From Acidobacteriota bacterium (GTDB lineage Bacteria; Acidobacteriota; Blastocatellia; Pyrinomonadales; Pyrinomonadaceae), in assembly GCA_024640445.1 (NCBI GenBank), contig JAHEEZ010000078.1, positions 1 through 14,177 of the forward strand: DNA of 14,177 nucleotides, given 5' to 3'. Within the stretch, counting starts at the first letter, position 1, and every line of letters starts with the position of its first letter. Shown here in pieces: positions 1 through 7,005 of this stretch. Position numbers and translations under genes: made by a program. The notes beneath the pieces were generated by a model, which ran no database searches, was not told the DNA's origin, and was given only the letters and a program-made list of their open reading frames with translations.

Positions 1-1
1 C

Positions 2-130
2 GTCCCGCAGCGCTACGGTGTCCGCGGAATTCCGACTCTGATCCTGTTCAAGGACGGGGAAGAGCAGGAGCGGATCGTGGGGGCTGTTTCGAAAGAAGCG
101 ATCGCTCAGGTGATAGAGAACCACATCTAA
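2..130 (+). CDS. Thioredoxin, C-terminal part (truncated by window edge)
   Basis: The frame is open from the window edge and encodes 42 residues before a TAA stop. It matches the C-terminal third of thioredoxin: a Y-G-V-R-G-I-P-T-L stretch carries the conserved cis-proline before the active-site-facing loop, followed by a beta strand (LILF), a KDGEE turn, and the final helix of the fold. Thioredoxins are cytoplasmic disulfide reductases with a CGPC active site; that site would lie upstream of the window, so activity cannot be judged here. The gene ends in a strong intrinsic terminator at 146-190, so it is probably the last gene of its transcript. Another thioredoxin-fold protein with the same C-terminal half is possible, but the family call is firm. 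Confidence 0.85.
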   Translation, partial: VPQRYGVRGIPTLILFKDGEEQERIVGAVSKEAIAQVIENHI

Positions 131-145
131 TTTCGATCCAGACGG

Positions 146-190
146 AAACGGTGAGCGGAGCGGCAATGGCTGTTCTGCTCGCCGTTTTTT
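146..190 (+). terminator. Intrinsic (Rho-independent) terminator after thioredoxin gene
   Basis: Positions 148-164 pair with 169-185 in an uninterrupted 17-bp stem (several G-U wobbles), closed by the four-base loop AATG at 165-168. A run of six T follows at 185-190, and A146-A147 can extend pairing into the T-run. This is a textbook intrinsic terminator 16 nt after the thioredoxin stop. It ends only 27 nt before the next start codon. Confidence 0.9.
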
Positions 191-217
191 GCATCGGGAA
201 TCTTGCTGGAGAGTCAT

Positions 218-1183
218 ATGAGATCGATCATCGTCAGGGAATACGGCGGACCGGAGGTGCTCTGCGTCGAAGACGCTGAAACGCCGGAACCGAAAGGGGC
301 GGAAATCCTTGTCCGTGTAATGGCGGCAGGCGTCAATCCGGTCGACACATACATACGCGCGGGTCAGCACGCGACCGCGCCGCCCGTTCCTTTTGTTCCG
401 GGGAAGGACGGAGCGGGCATCGTCGAGGCGATCGGCCCTGAGGTCACAAAGGTGAGTCCGGGCGCGCGTGTCTACCTTGCCGGCGCGATCACGGGTACAT
501 ACGCCGAGTTCGCTCTGTGCAAAGAGGATCAGGTCTGGAATCTCCCGGACAACGTCTCATTCGAACAGGGTGCCGGCGTTTTCGTCCCTTACGCTACGGC
601 TTACCGTGCGCTGTTTCACAAGGCAGAAGCAAAGAACGGCGAGACGGTTCTCGTGCACGGCGCTTCCGGCGCAGTCGGAGTTGCGGCAATACAGTGGGCG
701 AAACACTCGGGTCTTAGAGTGATCGGCACTGCCGGCTCCGAAAAGGGCAGAGAGTTGGCAATGGAAAAGGGAGCGGATCTCGTGTTCGATCATTCGTCGG
801 AGCCCGCTTTTGGATATCTTGACGACATACTGCAGTCGACCGGAGGCGTCGAGATCATTCTGGAAATGCTCGCGAATAAAAACCTGCAGGAAGACTTTCG
901 TGCGCTGAAGATGTTCGGCCGGGTCATCGTGATAGGTAACCGCGGATCGCTCGAATTCAACCCCAGGGTGATAATGGGAAAAGATGCAACCGTGCGCGGG
1001 ATGTCACTGTTCAACGCTCCTCCTGAAGCGATGGCGGAGATGCACCTCAGGATCGGCGAAGGACTGGCAGAAGGGTTTCTGGTCCCGGAAGTGGGAAGGT
1101 CGTTCGTGCTGGAAGATGCGCCCGACGCGCACCGCGAGGTTATAGAAAGCAAGGCTTATGGTAAAATCGTCCTGACACTCTAA
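218..1183 (+). CDS. Quinone oxidoreductase, zeta-crystallin type (zinc-independent MDR family)
   Basis: The 321-residue protein has the medium-chain dehydrogenase/reductase layout: an N-terminal GroES-like domain (about 1-120) and a Rossmann NAD(P)H domain with the glycine-rich motif HGASGAVG at residues 147-154. The catalytic-zinc GHE motif is replaced by GKDGAG near residues 62-67, and no structural-zinc cysteine cluster is seen. This marks the NADPH:quinone oxidoreductase/zeta-crystallin branch, which reduces quinones or related enones in the cytoplasm. The ATG at 218 is chosen because GGAGAG at 208-213 lies just upstream and the family usually begins MR/MKAI; an in-frame TTG at 203 would add five residues. 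The gene follows the thioredoxin terminator closely and precedes a small unknown gene. The physiological substrate cannot be read from the sequence. Confidence 0.88.
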   Translation: MRSIIVREYGGPEVLCVEDAETPEPKGAEILVRVMAAGVNPVDTYIRAGQHATAPPVPFVPGKDGAGIVEAIGPEVTKVSPGARVYLAGAITGTYAEFALCKEDQVWNLPDNVSFEQGAGVFVPYATAYRALFHKAEAKNGETVLVHGASGAVGVAAIQWAKHSGLRVIGTAGSEKGRELAMEKGADLVFDHSSEPAFGYLDDILQSTGGVEIILEMLANKNLQEDFRALKMFGRVIVIGNRGSLEFNPRVIMGKDATVRGMSLFNAPPEAMAEMHLRIGEGLAEGFLVPEVGRSFVLEDAPDAHREVIESKAYGKIVLTL

Positions 1184-1229
1184 CAGCCGGTTCCTCCGGT
1201 GCTCCGACAAGGGAAGTTCCATCCAGAAT

Positions 1230-1511
1230 ATGACCAGGAAGACTCAACAGACCGATTTCTACGCGAACAGCATTATCGAAGATATCCGTTCGCGGTTCGT
1301 GAACGAAGAAACCACCAAATATACCGAGCACTCGATCGAGCGCGTTTACGAGTTCGAGGATGGTGCCGTCGTGAAGTATGAATGGCGGTCAGGTGAAAGG
1401 GGCGGAAGGTCCGGTGGTTTCAACCACAGGTTCTCTGTCGTGAAGCCTCCGAAGCCGAATCCAGAAAAGGTCAAGGTAGGCGTGATTCGCGAGATCGGAT
1501 TTCCTGACTGA
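1230..1511 (+). CDS. Hypothetical protein, 93 aa
   Basis: This is a short charged protein that I do not recognise. It starts at an ATG 46 nt after the quinone oxidoreductase stop. The N-terminal half is acidic/polar and probably helical (residues 8-35). The middle (about 36-55) has the look of beta strands: RVYEFEDGAVVKYEW. A basic glycine-rich turn follows (about 53-63), then a proline/lysine-rich segment (KPPKPNPEK) and a short hydrophobic end. There is no signal peptide, membrane segment or cysteine pair. Codon usage resembles the neighbours, and the overlapping frames give less protein-like compositions, which is why I accept it as a gene. It is probably co-transcribed with the oxidoreductase and may end at the stem-loop at 1542-1582. 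Function unknown. Confidence 0.6.
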   Translation: MTRKTQQTDFYANSIIEDIRSRFVNEETTKYTEHSIERVYEFEDGAVVKYEWRSGERGGRSGGFNHRFSVVKPPKPNPEKVKVGVIREIGFPD

Positions 1512-1541
1512 CTAGGCCTTTTCACGATCCCTAAACTACTG

Positions 1542-1582
1542 CTGCTTTGGAAGTCTGACGACTGTTCTAACGCCCAAAGCAG
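1542..1582. terminator. Stem-loop between convergent genes, possible bidirectional terminator
   Basis: CTGCTTTGG at 1542-1550 is perfectly complementary to CCAAAGCAG at 1574-1582, with a 23-nt loop that can itself fold (AGTC 1552-1555 with GACT 1560-1563). It lies between the stop at 1511 (+) and the stop at 1600 (-), where a shared terminator is expected. There is no long T-run on either side, so termination is an inference from position. Confidence 0.4.
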
Positions 1583-1599
1583 AATATCCGTGACGGCGG

Positions 1600-2322
1600 T
1601 CATTCCTGCCGGCCGAACTGTACGGATTTCGCGACATATACCGAATTGACGGCAAGTTGGTTCGAATAGGGATTGGCAAACCTCACATTGTGTCCTTCGG
1701 CGCTCCCGAAAACCGACCGAAGCATATTCACAAAATCATCGTCAGATTCGTCGTTTGACCAAAGAGCAAAGACGCCTTCCGGCCGAAGTTGGGACTTCAG
1801 ACCGCGCAATCCTTCAGGCGTGTAGAATCCCGCATTTTGCTTGTCCAGATGGTGGTCAGGCGTGTGGTCGATATCGACCAGGACCGCGTCGAAAAGACGG
1901 TCAGGGTTCGATCTGTCGAATCCTTCTTCGGCAAGCTTGAAGAAATCGGCTTCGACAAAGGAACAGCGCGGATCCGAAGCAAGCGTTTCTCCCGCAGGGA
2001 CCAGATGATCCCTGTGCCATCCGATCACTTCTCCAAAGGCCTCGACGACCAATAGTGACCCGACATTCTTGTTCTCCAGCGCCTTCTTTGCCGTGTATCC
2101 GAGACCGAGGCCGCCAACCACCACATCAAGGTTTCCGGAAAGTGATTTGAGCCCGAGATCGGCAAGAGCTTCTTCGCCGGCCGTGAAAAGGCTCGACATC
2201 AGGAACTCTTCTCCGAGCTTCACCTCGTAGATCCCTACGCCGCCCAGGAGCGGTTCGGGGCGAACCCGTAGCACAAGCGGTCCCAGCGGTGTCTGGCGAT
2301 ATGCAATCTCACGGATCTTCAT
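1600..2322 (-). CDS. Spermidine-synthase-like SAM-dependent methyltransferase-fold protein
   Basis: The 240-residue protein has a Rossmann-like class I methyltransferase core. Motif I is VVVGGLGLGYT (about 67-77), an acidic ribose-binding residue lies in VVEAFGEV (E94), EADFF follows at 125-129, and DAVLVDIDHTP (145-155) fills the position of the spermidine-synthase catalytic-aspartate strand. An SQLRPEGVFALWSNDE segment (177-192) matches the later strand of this superfamily. The N-terminal beta domain of true spermidine synthases is reduced to about 60 residues, so the aminopropyl acceptor is uncertain and a methyltransferase or polyamine-related role are both possible. I chose the ATG at 2322 because upstream starts in frame would overlap the preceding gene (ends at 2339). 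It is the third gene of a leftward operon with a methionine-cycle enzyme, which would fit SAM-related chemistry but does not prove it. Confidence 0.75.
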   Translation of the reverse strand: MKIREIAYRQTPLGPLVLRVRPEPLLGGVGIYEVKLGEEFLMSSLFTAGEEALADLGLKSLSGNLDVVVGGLGLGYTAKKALENKNVGSLLVVEAFGEVIGWHRDHLVPAGETLASDPRCSFVEADFFKLAEEGFDRSNPDRLFDAVLVDIDHTPDHHLDKQNAGFYTPEGLRGLKSQLRPEGVFALWSNDESDDDFVNMLRSVFGSAEGHNVRFANPYSNQLAVNSVYVAKSVQFGRQE

Positions 2323-2338
2323 TTTCAGTTGGACCGGT

Positions 2339-2782
2339 CTAGAGGAGTTCCGTAAAGAAAAAGAAATAGAACGCTGCGGCTTCCGCCTGGGAAATACTCC
2401 CACGAGTCGAACCTATGGTGTTCCCGCTCGCGTTACGGACATCGCCGCCAGAGGTCACTTTTCCGATTGTATTTCCGCTGCTGTTGGTTACGGTGCCGTC
2501 CGATTTCACGCTGCCGATAGTATTTCCGCTGGAGTTGCGTATGTCGCCGTTGTCCTTTATGTACCCGATCGTGTTTCCGCTCGCGTTTCGAACGTCTCCG
2601 TTGTCCTTGATGTAACCGACCGTGTTCCCGCTGGAATTCCGGACCGAACCGTCACTCTTCAGATAACCTATCGTGTTGCCGCTCGAGTTCCGGAACTCTC
2701 CTTCACCGGCGATTGCAAATGCCGACGAAACCGCCAAAAGCGCCGCCGCGAGGGCGCCCAAATATCTCAAATTTATTCTCAT
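2339..2782 (-). CDS. Secreted 17-residue beta-repeat protein ('5-fold beta-flower'-like)
   Basis: The 147-residue protein opens with a clear signal peptide (MRINLRY, hydrophobic core 8-20, AFA at 21-23 as a likely cleavage site). It then carries five full copies of a 17-residue repeat, consensus RNSSGNTIGYIKDNGDV, at residues 31-47, 48-64, 65-81, 82-98 and 99-115, with a partial sixth at 116-130. The tail is very hydrophobic and aromatic (AAAFYFFFFTELL). The repeat number and motif resemble small secreted proteins annotated as 5-fold beta-flower; each repeat would give a beta-hairpin blade. The start ATG overlaps the stop of the upstream bifunctional methionine gene by 4 nt (ATGA), so translation is probably coupled. 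The location is periplasm or cell surface. No catalytic residues are apparent, and the role is unknown. Confidence 0.75.
   Translation of the reverse strand: MRINLRYLGALAAALLAVSSAFAIAGEGEFRNSSGNTIGYLKSDGSVRNSSGNTVGYIKDNGDVRNASGNTIGYIKDNGDIRNSSGNTIGSVKSDGTVTNSSGNTIGKVTSGGDVRNASGNTIGSTRGSISQAEAAAFYFFFFTELL
2438..2692 (-). repeat. Five in-frame 51-bp tandem repeats inside the secreted protein gene
   Basis: The DNA encoding residues 31-115 of the secreted protein repeats with a period of 51 bp (17 codons). The most constant part encodes SGNTIG, and the 3' part of each unit varies (KSDGS, KDNGD, KSDGT, TSGGD). A degenerate sixth unit continues to about 2393. The repeat is coding and keeps the reading frame. 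Confidence 0.85.
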
Positions 2783-4689
2783 TCTTCCGTGCCTGCCTTT
2801 GTCACATTCGCAATTGCTTCCGAATTCGACGAATAATCGCTGAGAGCGTCGAACACCTTTAGCGCCAACCTCACATTTCCGAACGGTGCCGAGACCTGCA
2901 CTCCCTGGATCACGTCCTTTATTTCTTCCAGCGATTCGCGGGCTATGGCAAGCCCCTCTTCGCGGGCGTGTTCTTTGCTCTGCTCCGAGGCTTTCCTCAT
3001 CCTCTCAAGTATCTCCTGAGTGACGCGAACGCCGGGTACTTCGTTGTGCATGAATTCGGCGTTCCGGTAGCTGACGAGCGGGAATATGCCCGCGACGATC
3101 GGGATTCGGACGTGCGAGATGCGGTCGAGAAACTCGTGAAGTTGTTCGGTGTCATAAACCGGCTGAGTGATCGCGTATTCCGCGCCGGCCTCAACCTTCC
3201 ATTCGAACCGCTTGATCTCTTCTTCCAAATTAATAGCGCCCGGGTTCACACCAACGCCGATCGAGAATGCGGTCGGCGTTCCGATCGGATTATTTCCAAG
3301 GTCCAGACCATGGTTCAGTTTGTTGACCATATTGGTCAGGCCGATCGAATCGATGTCGAAAACCGCGGTCGCGTCCGGATATGGTCCCATCTTAGGAGGA
3401 TCGCCGGTGATGATCAGAAGATTGTGAAGACCCAACGCGGCAGCGCCAAGGAGGTCCGACATCATCCCCAGGAGGTTGCGGTCGCGGCAGCAATAGTGAA
3501 GTACAGCCTCGATGCCGACCTCGCGTTCGACAAGTATCGCGGTCGCCTGTGCCGACATCCTTGTCTGGGCTCTGGGCCCGTCCGGTATGTTAACCGCGTC
3601 AACGCCCGCCTCTTTCAGGATACCGATCGACTCCAGCGTTTTGTCTGCCGTAACTCCCTTTGGAGGAAGGACTTCGACAGAAGTGACGAACTCCCCGAGA
3701 GCGATCTTGCGGGACCATTTGGATCGGTCTATGGCGGCAACCGGTTTCACTTCCGCCATTTCGATCGCCTTCTTTGTCGGAGTCTGCTCCTTCACCACGA
3801 CGCGGGACGCCCGCGGGCTGATCGCCCTTACGGAATCAACGATCAAACGGATATGCTTCGGCGTGGTTCCGCAGCAGCCTCCGATGAAACTGGCTCCGGC
3901 CTTAATGAACCGTTTTGCGAATTTTGACATGTACTCGGGCGAGCACATATAGAATTGTCGGCCCTGGACATCCCTCGGGAGCCCTGCATTCGGCTGTGCG
4001 GACAGTTTCTTGCCGGTGACGGCCCTCATCGCTTCCAGTGCGTGAAGGACATGGGTGGGACCAACTCCACAGTTCAGGCCGATCACGTCAGCGCCCCATT
4101 CGTCGAGCCTTTTCGCGATAGTTTCAGCGTCGGCGCCAAAGACGGTCTTTCCGTCGGTCTGTATCTGGATCTGAGCGACGATCGGAAGGTCGCAAACTTC
4201 CTTCACACCCCGTATCGCCTGCTGTATTTCCGCGAGATCGGCGAAGGTCTCCAGAATGAAAAGATCTACGCCGCCTTCCGCCAGAGCGGAAGCCTGTTCC
4301 GCAAACATTTCTCTTGCTTCATCCAGAGATGTGGGGCCGTAAGGCTCGATGCGAAGGTCGAGGGGACCGACGGAACCGGCGACGAGCGCCTTTTCCCCTG
4401 CCGCGGCTTTTGCGTGAAGGACGCCTTGAAGATTGATCTCGCGAAGTTGGTTCTCAAGACTGTGCTGTCTCAGCTTGTGGCGGGTGGCGCCGAATGTATT
4501 GGTCTCGATAATGTCCGCGCCCGCGTTCACATATTCCTCGTGGACCTGTCGGACCAGATCCGGAGCTTTCAGATTCAGCTCGTCATAGCTCTGGTTGATA
4601 TAGATGCCCTTGTCGTAGAAACGCGTGCCGATCGCTCCGTCAAAGACGTAGACGCTATCCGTCTCGAGTAGATCACGGAAGTTTTTCAT
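2779..4689 (-). CDS. yitJ: Bifunctional homocysteine S-methyltransferase / 5,10-methylenetetrahydrofolate reductase
   Basis: The 636-residue fusion joins two TIM-barrel enzymes of methionine synthesis. Residues about 1-290 are a Pfam S-methyl_trans domain: DGAIGT (18-22), ETNTFGA (62-68), GLNCGVGP (204-211) and GGCCGTTP (270-277). C207, C272 and C273 are the three zinc-ligand cysteines that activate homocysteine thiolate. Residues about 325-615 are an FAD-dependent MTHFR domain, with the EVLPPKG start (339-345), LHYCCRDRN (397-405), TGDPP (428-432) and ITQPVYD (507-513). The fusion, known from Bacillus YitJ and many other bacteria, would make 5-methyl-THF and methylate homocysteine. There is no B12-binding or activation domain, so it is not full-length MetH. 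The ATG at 4689 begins a typical N-terminus. It is the first gene of a leftward operon and overlaps the next gene by 4 nt. The 5' region at 4690-4886 is structured (see separate entries). Confidence 0.93.
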   Translation of the reverse strand: MKNFRDLLETDSVYVFDGAIGTRFYDKGIYINQSYDELNLKAPDLVRQVHEEYVNAGADIIETNTFGATRHKLRQHSLENQLREINLQGVLHAKAAAGEKALVAGSVGPLDLRIEPYGPTSLDEAREMFAEQASALAEGGVDLFILETFADLAEIQQAIRGVKEVCDLPIVAQIQIQTDGKTVFGADAETIAKRLDEWGADVIGLNCGVGPTHVLHALEAMRAVTGKKLSAQPNAGLPRDVQGRQFYMCSPEYMSKFAKRFIKAGASFIGGCCGTTPKHIRLIVDSVRAISPRASRVVVKEQTPTKKAIEMAEVKPVAAIDRSKWSRKIALGEFVTSVEVLPPKGVTADKTLESIGILKEAGVDAVNIPDGPRAQTRMSAQATAILVEREVGIEAVLHYCCRDRNLLGMMSDLLGAAALGLHNLLIITGDPPKMGPYPDATAVFDIDSIGLTNMVNKLNHGLDLGNNPIGTPTAFSIGVGVNPGAINLEEEIKRFEWKVEAGAEYAITQPVYDTEQLHEFLDRISHVRIPIVAGIFPLVSYRNAEFMHNEVPGVRVTQEILERMRKASEQSKEHAREEGLAIARESLEEIKDVIQGVQVSAPFGNVRLALKVFDALSDYSSNSEAIANVTKAGTEE

Positions 4690-4728
4690 ATCTGCTGCGC
4701 CGCTCCGCGGCCGGTTGCGCCAAAAATG

Positions 4729-4766
4729 GCAAAAAGCCTTGTGCTAAACAACACAAGGCTTTTTGC
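4729..4766 (-). terminator. Perfect 15-bp hairpin, probable terminator of the mutM transcript
   Basis: Positions 4729-4743 are perfectly complementary to 4752-4766, with an 8-nt loop at 4744-4751. The stem carries A5 on one side and T5 on the other (AAAAAGCC ... GGCTTTTT), the form of an intrinsic terminator readable on either strand. On the minus strand it lies about 120 nt after the mutM stop and 39 nt before the start of the methionine gene, so it could terminate mutM or act as an attenuator in the leader of the downstream gene. The T-run is inside the stem rather than after it, which is slightly atypical. Confidence 0.75.
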
Positions 4767-4795
4767 GACAACCTGTTAGCTGTTTAGCGGTTTGT

Positions 4796-4837
4796 TTTAC
4801 GTGGTCGCAAGTCGCTGTAACTCACCACGAAGGTAAA
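4796..4837 (-). other. Second stem-loop in the mutM/methionine-gene intergenic region
   Basis: TTTAC 4796-4800 pairs with GTAAA 4833-4837, and GTGGT 4801-4805 with ACCAC 4824-4828. A 4-nt bulge (4829-4832) and an 18-nt apical loop interrupt the helix. It precedes the 4729-4766 hairpin in the minus-strand transcript. I do not recognise a SAM, SAH, cobalamin or THF riboswitch consensus, so I record it only as a structured element of unknown function. Confidence 0.35.
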
Positions 4838-4886
4838 CGTAATGATGCTCCTATGGGCTTGCCATGTCAATCCTTCCAATTAGAGG

Positions 4887-5720
4887 CTATCTTCTCTGGC
4901 ACCGCGGACAGAAGTAACTCGACCGTCCGGATTGCTTCACCCTTCGTATGTCGGTCCCGCAAATTCGGCAAGGCCTTCCTTCGCGGTCATACACCAGCCA
5001 GCCACCGTTGCTGCTTCCGTTGAAATAGCGGTTTTCGATGTTTCCCGGGTCGAGTCGCGACCGAAGTCCAGCCTCGATCGATTCCGAAAGCACGTGTCTT
5101 ATCGCATCATGAAGCCTGTGGGCTTTGACGGCGGACACCATGTTCGAGGACTTCTGAGGATGCAGGCGTGAACGGAACATGGCCTCAGCAGCGTAGATAT
5201 TTCCCAGGCCGCAAACCTTCGTCTGATCGAGCAGGAGGTCTTTTAAGGGCCTCCTTGTATGTTGAAGGACATTCTTCAAGTAGGCTCTGCTGAATGCATC
5301 CGAGAAAGGCTCCGGCGCGAGTTTGGCGATCTCCGGAAGTTCACACACTTTTCCGGTATCGGAGATGTTCATATAGCCGAAATGTCTCTGGTCCTGAAAA
5401 ACAAGTCTCTGTTCGTCCGGAAAGAAGAATTCCGCGTGCGTGAATGCCGGGTTTTCCTCGTCAGCGCCGAGCAGGATGAATCGACCGCTCATCCTTAGAT
5501 GCACCACCAGAGTGACCTCTCCTTCGAGTTTGATCAGGATATGTTTTCCCCGCCTCGAGATGTATTCGATCCGCCTGCCTTTGAGCCGTGTAGAGAATTG
5601 CGTCGGTGGGAAGGCCGGAGCGAGTTTTTCCCGATGAAGCATTGCAGCTTCGATCAAGCGTCCGCTCACCGCCTCTTCAAGCGATCTGGCGACTATTTCG
5701 ACCTCGGGCAGTTCAGGCAT
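4887..5720 (-). CDS. mutM: Formamidopyrimidine-DNA glycosylase (Fpg/MutM)
   Basis: The 277-residue protein is full length for MutM, the bifunctional glycosylase/AP lyase that removes 8-oxoguanine and formamidopyrimidines. It begins MPELPEVE: P2 is the Schiff-base nucleophile after Met removal, and E3 and E6 are conserved. K59 (SRRGKH) is the conserved beta-hairpin lysine, the intercalation-loop region includes M77-S-G-R, and the helix-two-turn-helix carries GLGNIYAAE (171-179). The C-terminal zinc finger is intact with C251, C254, C271 and C274, and R266 sits in the QSGRSSYFCP DNA-binding turn. It is an Fpg rather than an Nei because the start is PELPE and the zinc finger has the Fpg spacing. 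It lies 27 nt downstream of the nucleotidyltransferase gene on the same strand and is probably co-transcribed with it. I see no strong Shine-Dalgarno, only a weak purine stretch before the ATG. Confidence 0.95.
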   Translation of the reverse strand: MPELPEVEIVARSLEEAVSGRLIEAAMLHREKLAPAFPPTQFSTRLKGRRIEYISRRGKHILIKLEGEVTLVVHLRMSGRFILLGADEENPAFTHAEFFFPDEQRLVFQDQRHFGYMNISDTGKVCELPEIAKLAPEPFSDAFSRAYLKNVLQHTRRPLKDLLLDQTKVCGLGNIYAAEAMFRSRLHPQKSSNMVSAVKAHRLHDAIRHVLSESIEAGLRSRLDPGNIENRYFNGSSNGGWLVYDREGRPCRICGTDIRRVKQSGRSSYFCPRCQRR

Positions 5721-5747
5721 TTCCGGAGAGCGCTTCTATGCTGGGTG

Positions 5748-6788
5748 TCAGACTTTCGTGTAGTCGGTGAGAGAAGACTTGTTCCCGAGAACGGTTCCCG
5801 GAGTGACTATCGCGTTCTTTCCGATATAGCAGCTTCTCGCGAGCACCGCCCCGCTGATCTCGGCCGAGTTCGAGATTCTGGTGTGCGGCCAGATCACCGA
5901 GTTCTCGATTACCGCCCTCTCTTCGACCACCACGCCTCGGCCAAGAACCGAATTAGTGATAGTAACGTTCGGCTTTATCACGCATTCGCTTCCGATGAGA
6001 GAATTCTGATCTACAAATGTCGTCGTTGCCCTGTCGTATTCGCTGCTCTGTTCGGCAGGGAAGTTCTTAACTTTGCCCGACATGAAGTCCATATGGGCGG
6101 CGAGATAGCTTTCGGGCGTGCCTATATCGCACCAGTAAGCCTTGTCCAGCTGGTACGAGGAGAAGTTCAGCCCCTTTTCGAGTATGTCCGGGAAGACATT
6201 GTATTCGAACGAGTAATTCTGGCCTTCCGGGATGAGTTCCAGGATCTCCGGTTCAAGCACGTATATCCCGGCGTTTATCAAATTCGAACCGCTCGCCTCA
6301 AGAGCCTCAGGGCTGGGTTTCTCGAGAAATCCCAGGACTTCGCCGCTGTCTCCGGTTTCCACCACTCCATACCTTGAAGGATCCGGAACCGGCGTCAGGA
6401 CGATGGTCGCGTGTGCGCCGGAAGCCTGGTGATGCTTGATCAGCTTCGTTACGATCAGGTCTGTCAGAACATCCCCGTTAAGCACGATCGTCGGGCCGGA
6501 GGCTCTGTTTGCCGCAAATCTGTATGCCCCTGCGGTGCCCATTGGCTGGGGCTCGGTCACATATTCCAGATTGACGCCGAGTTCGTGCCCGAACCCGAGT
6601 TCGTGCTGGATCTTGTCAGGCTGATAACTCAGCGAAAGCGTAATGTCCTCGATGCCTGCCCGTTTCAGGATCTCGATCTGGTACTCGAGGAACGGCCGGT
6701 TCATCACCGGGACGATCGGTTTCGGAGTGTATACGGTTAGCGGCCGGAGGCGCGTCCCCTTGCCTCCTGCTAGTATAAGTGCTCGCAT
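5748..6788 (-). CDS. NDP-sugar pyrophosphorylase (mannose-1-phosphate guanylyltransferase-like) with left-handed beta-helix
   Basis: The 346-residue protein is a sugar-1-phosphate nucleotidyltransferase. The N-terminal Rossmann-like domain has the signature LAGGKGTRLRPLT (6-18), TPKPIVPV (21-28, with the conserved K23), LNGD (103-106), GFLEKP (153-158), NAGIYVL (172-178) and WCDIGTPE (219-226). From about residue 253 to 340 are hexapeptide repeats of a left-handed beta-helix (VIKPNVTITNSVLG, VVVEERAVIENS, GAVLARSCYIGK, AIVTPGTVLG). This architecture is that of GDP-mannose pyrophosphorylase-like and related NDP-glucose enzymes, which make activated sugars for cell-surface glycans. The nucleotide and sugar specificity cannot be decided from motifs alone. 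The ATG at 6788 gives the standard MRALILAGG start. A possible promoter is at 6839-6866. mutM follows. Confidence 0.88.
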   Translation of the reverse strand: MRALILAGGKGTRLRPLTVYTPKPIVPVMNRPFLEYQIEILKRAGIEDITLSLSYQPDKIQHELGFGHELGVNLEYVTEPQPMGTAGAYRFAANRASGPTIVLNGDVLTDLIVTKLIKHHQASGAHATIVLTPVPDPSRYGVVETGDSGEVLGFLEKPSPEALEASGSNLINAGIYVLEPEILELIPEGQNYSFEYNVFPDILEKGLNFSSYQLDKAYWCDIGTPESYLAAHMDFMSGKVKNFPAEQSSEYDRATTTFVDQNSLIGSECVIKPNVTITNSVLGRGVVVEERAVIENSVIWPHTRISNSAEISGAVLARSCYIGKNAIVTPGTVLGNKSSLTDYTKV

Positions 6789-6838
6789 ATCGGATAAATG
6801 GGAATGGGTGCAATGCCCGACAGGGTCAGCTATCCTCT

Positions 6839-6866
6839 AATAAAATATAGCGTTAAAGATTGGCAA
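6839..6866 (-). promoter_or_regulatory. Candidate sigma-70 promoter for nucleotidyltransferase-mutM
   Basis: On the minus strand, TTGCCA (6866-6861, 5/6 match to -35) is followed after 16 bp by TTTATT (6844-6839, 4/6 match to -10) in an AT-rich patch. It faces the gene starting at 6788. The call rests on consensus match and position only. Confidence 0.35.
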
Positions 6867-6882
6867 ATAATGTTAAAACAGA

Positions 6883-6912
6883 TTGACACTTTTTGTTCCT
6901 ACGTGTTAGTTT
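6883..6912 (+). promoter_or_regulatory. Candidate promoter for the TPR-protein gene
   Basis: A perfect -35 hexamer TTGACA lies at 6883-6888. The best -10 is weak: TAGTTT at 6907-6912, 18 bp away, with an extended TG at 6904-6905. It is divergent from the minus-strand candidate and would leave a 5' UTR of about 130 nt before the ATG at 7052. No other stretch in 6789-7051 looks like a gene. Confidence 0.4.
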
Positions 6913-7005
6913 TCTTAATGCGGGCCGCCACATTCTTCGCCGCAAATGACCGCTTCGATTTAGTGTAGAAACAATCCTCGTTTTTTTCAAAAGCCGGAAT
7001 TAATG

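Noticed and set aside
2393..2692. Regular 51-bp repeats considered as a CRISPR array
   Set aside because: Units are contiguous coding repeats without separate unique spacers, and they encode a consistent 17-residue protein repeat.
2968..3927. Long plus-strand open frame (319 codons) opposite the bifunctional methionine gene
   Set aside because: It lies entirely antisense to a gene with clear catalytic motifs, its translation is Arg/Asp-rich with no domain, and GC-rich codon bias on the opposite strand creates such frames.
3955..4671. Second plus-strand open frame (238 codons) opposite the same gene
   Set aside because: Same reason: antisense to the S-methyltransferase domain with no recognisable family features.
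4690..4886. Known SAM, SAH or cobalamin riboswitch before the methionine gene
   Set aside because: I looked for the conserved cores of these classes on the minus strand and found none; only the unclassified structures listed remain.
5499..6377. Plus-strand open frame (292 codons) opposite mutM and the nucleotidyltransferase
   Set aside because: It spans two convincing minus-strand genes and the gap between them; the composition is Arg/Phe/His-rich and not protein-like.
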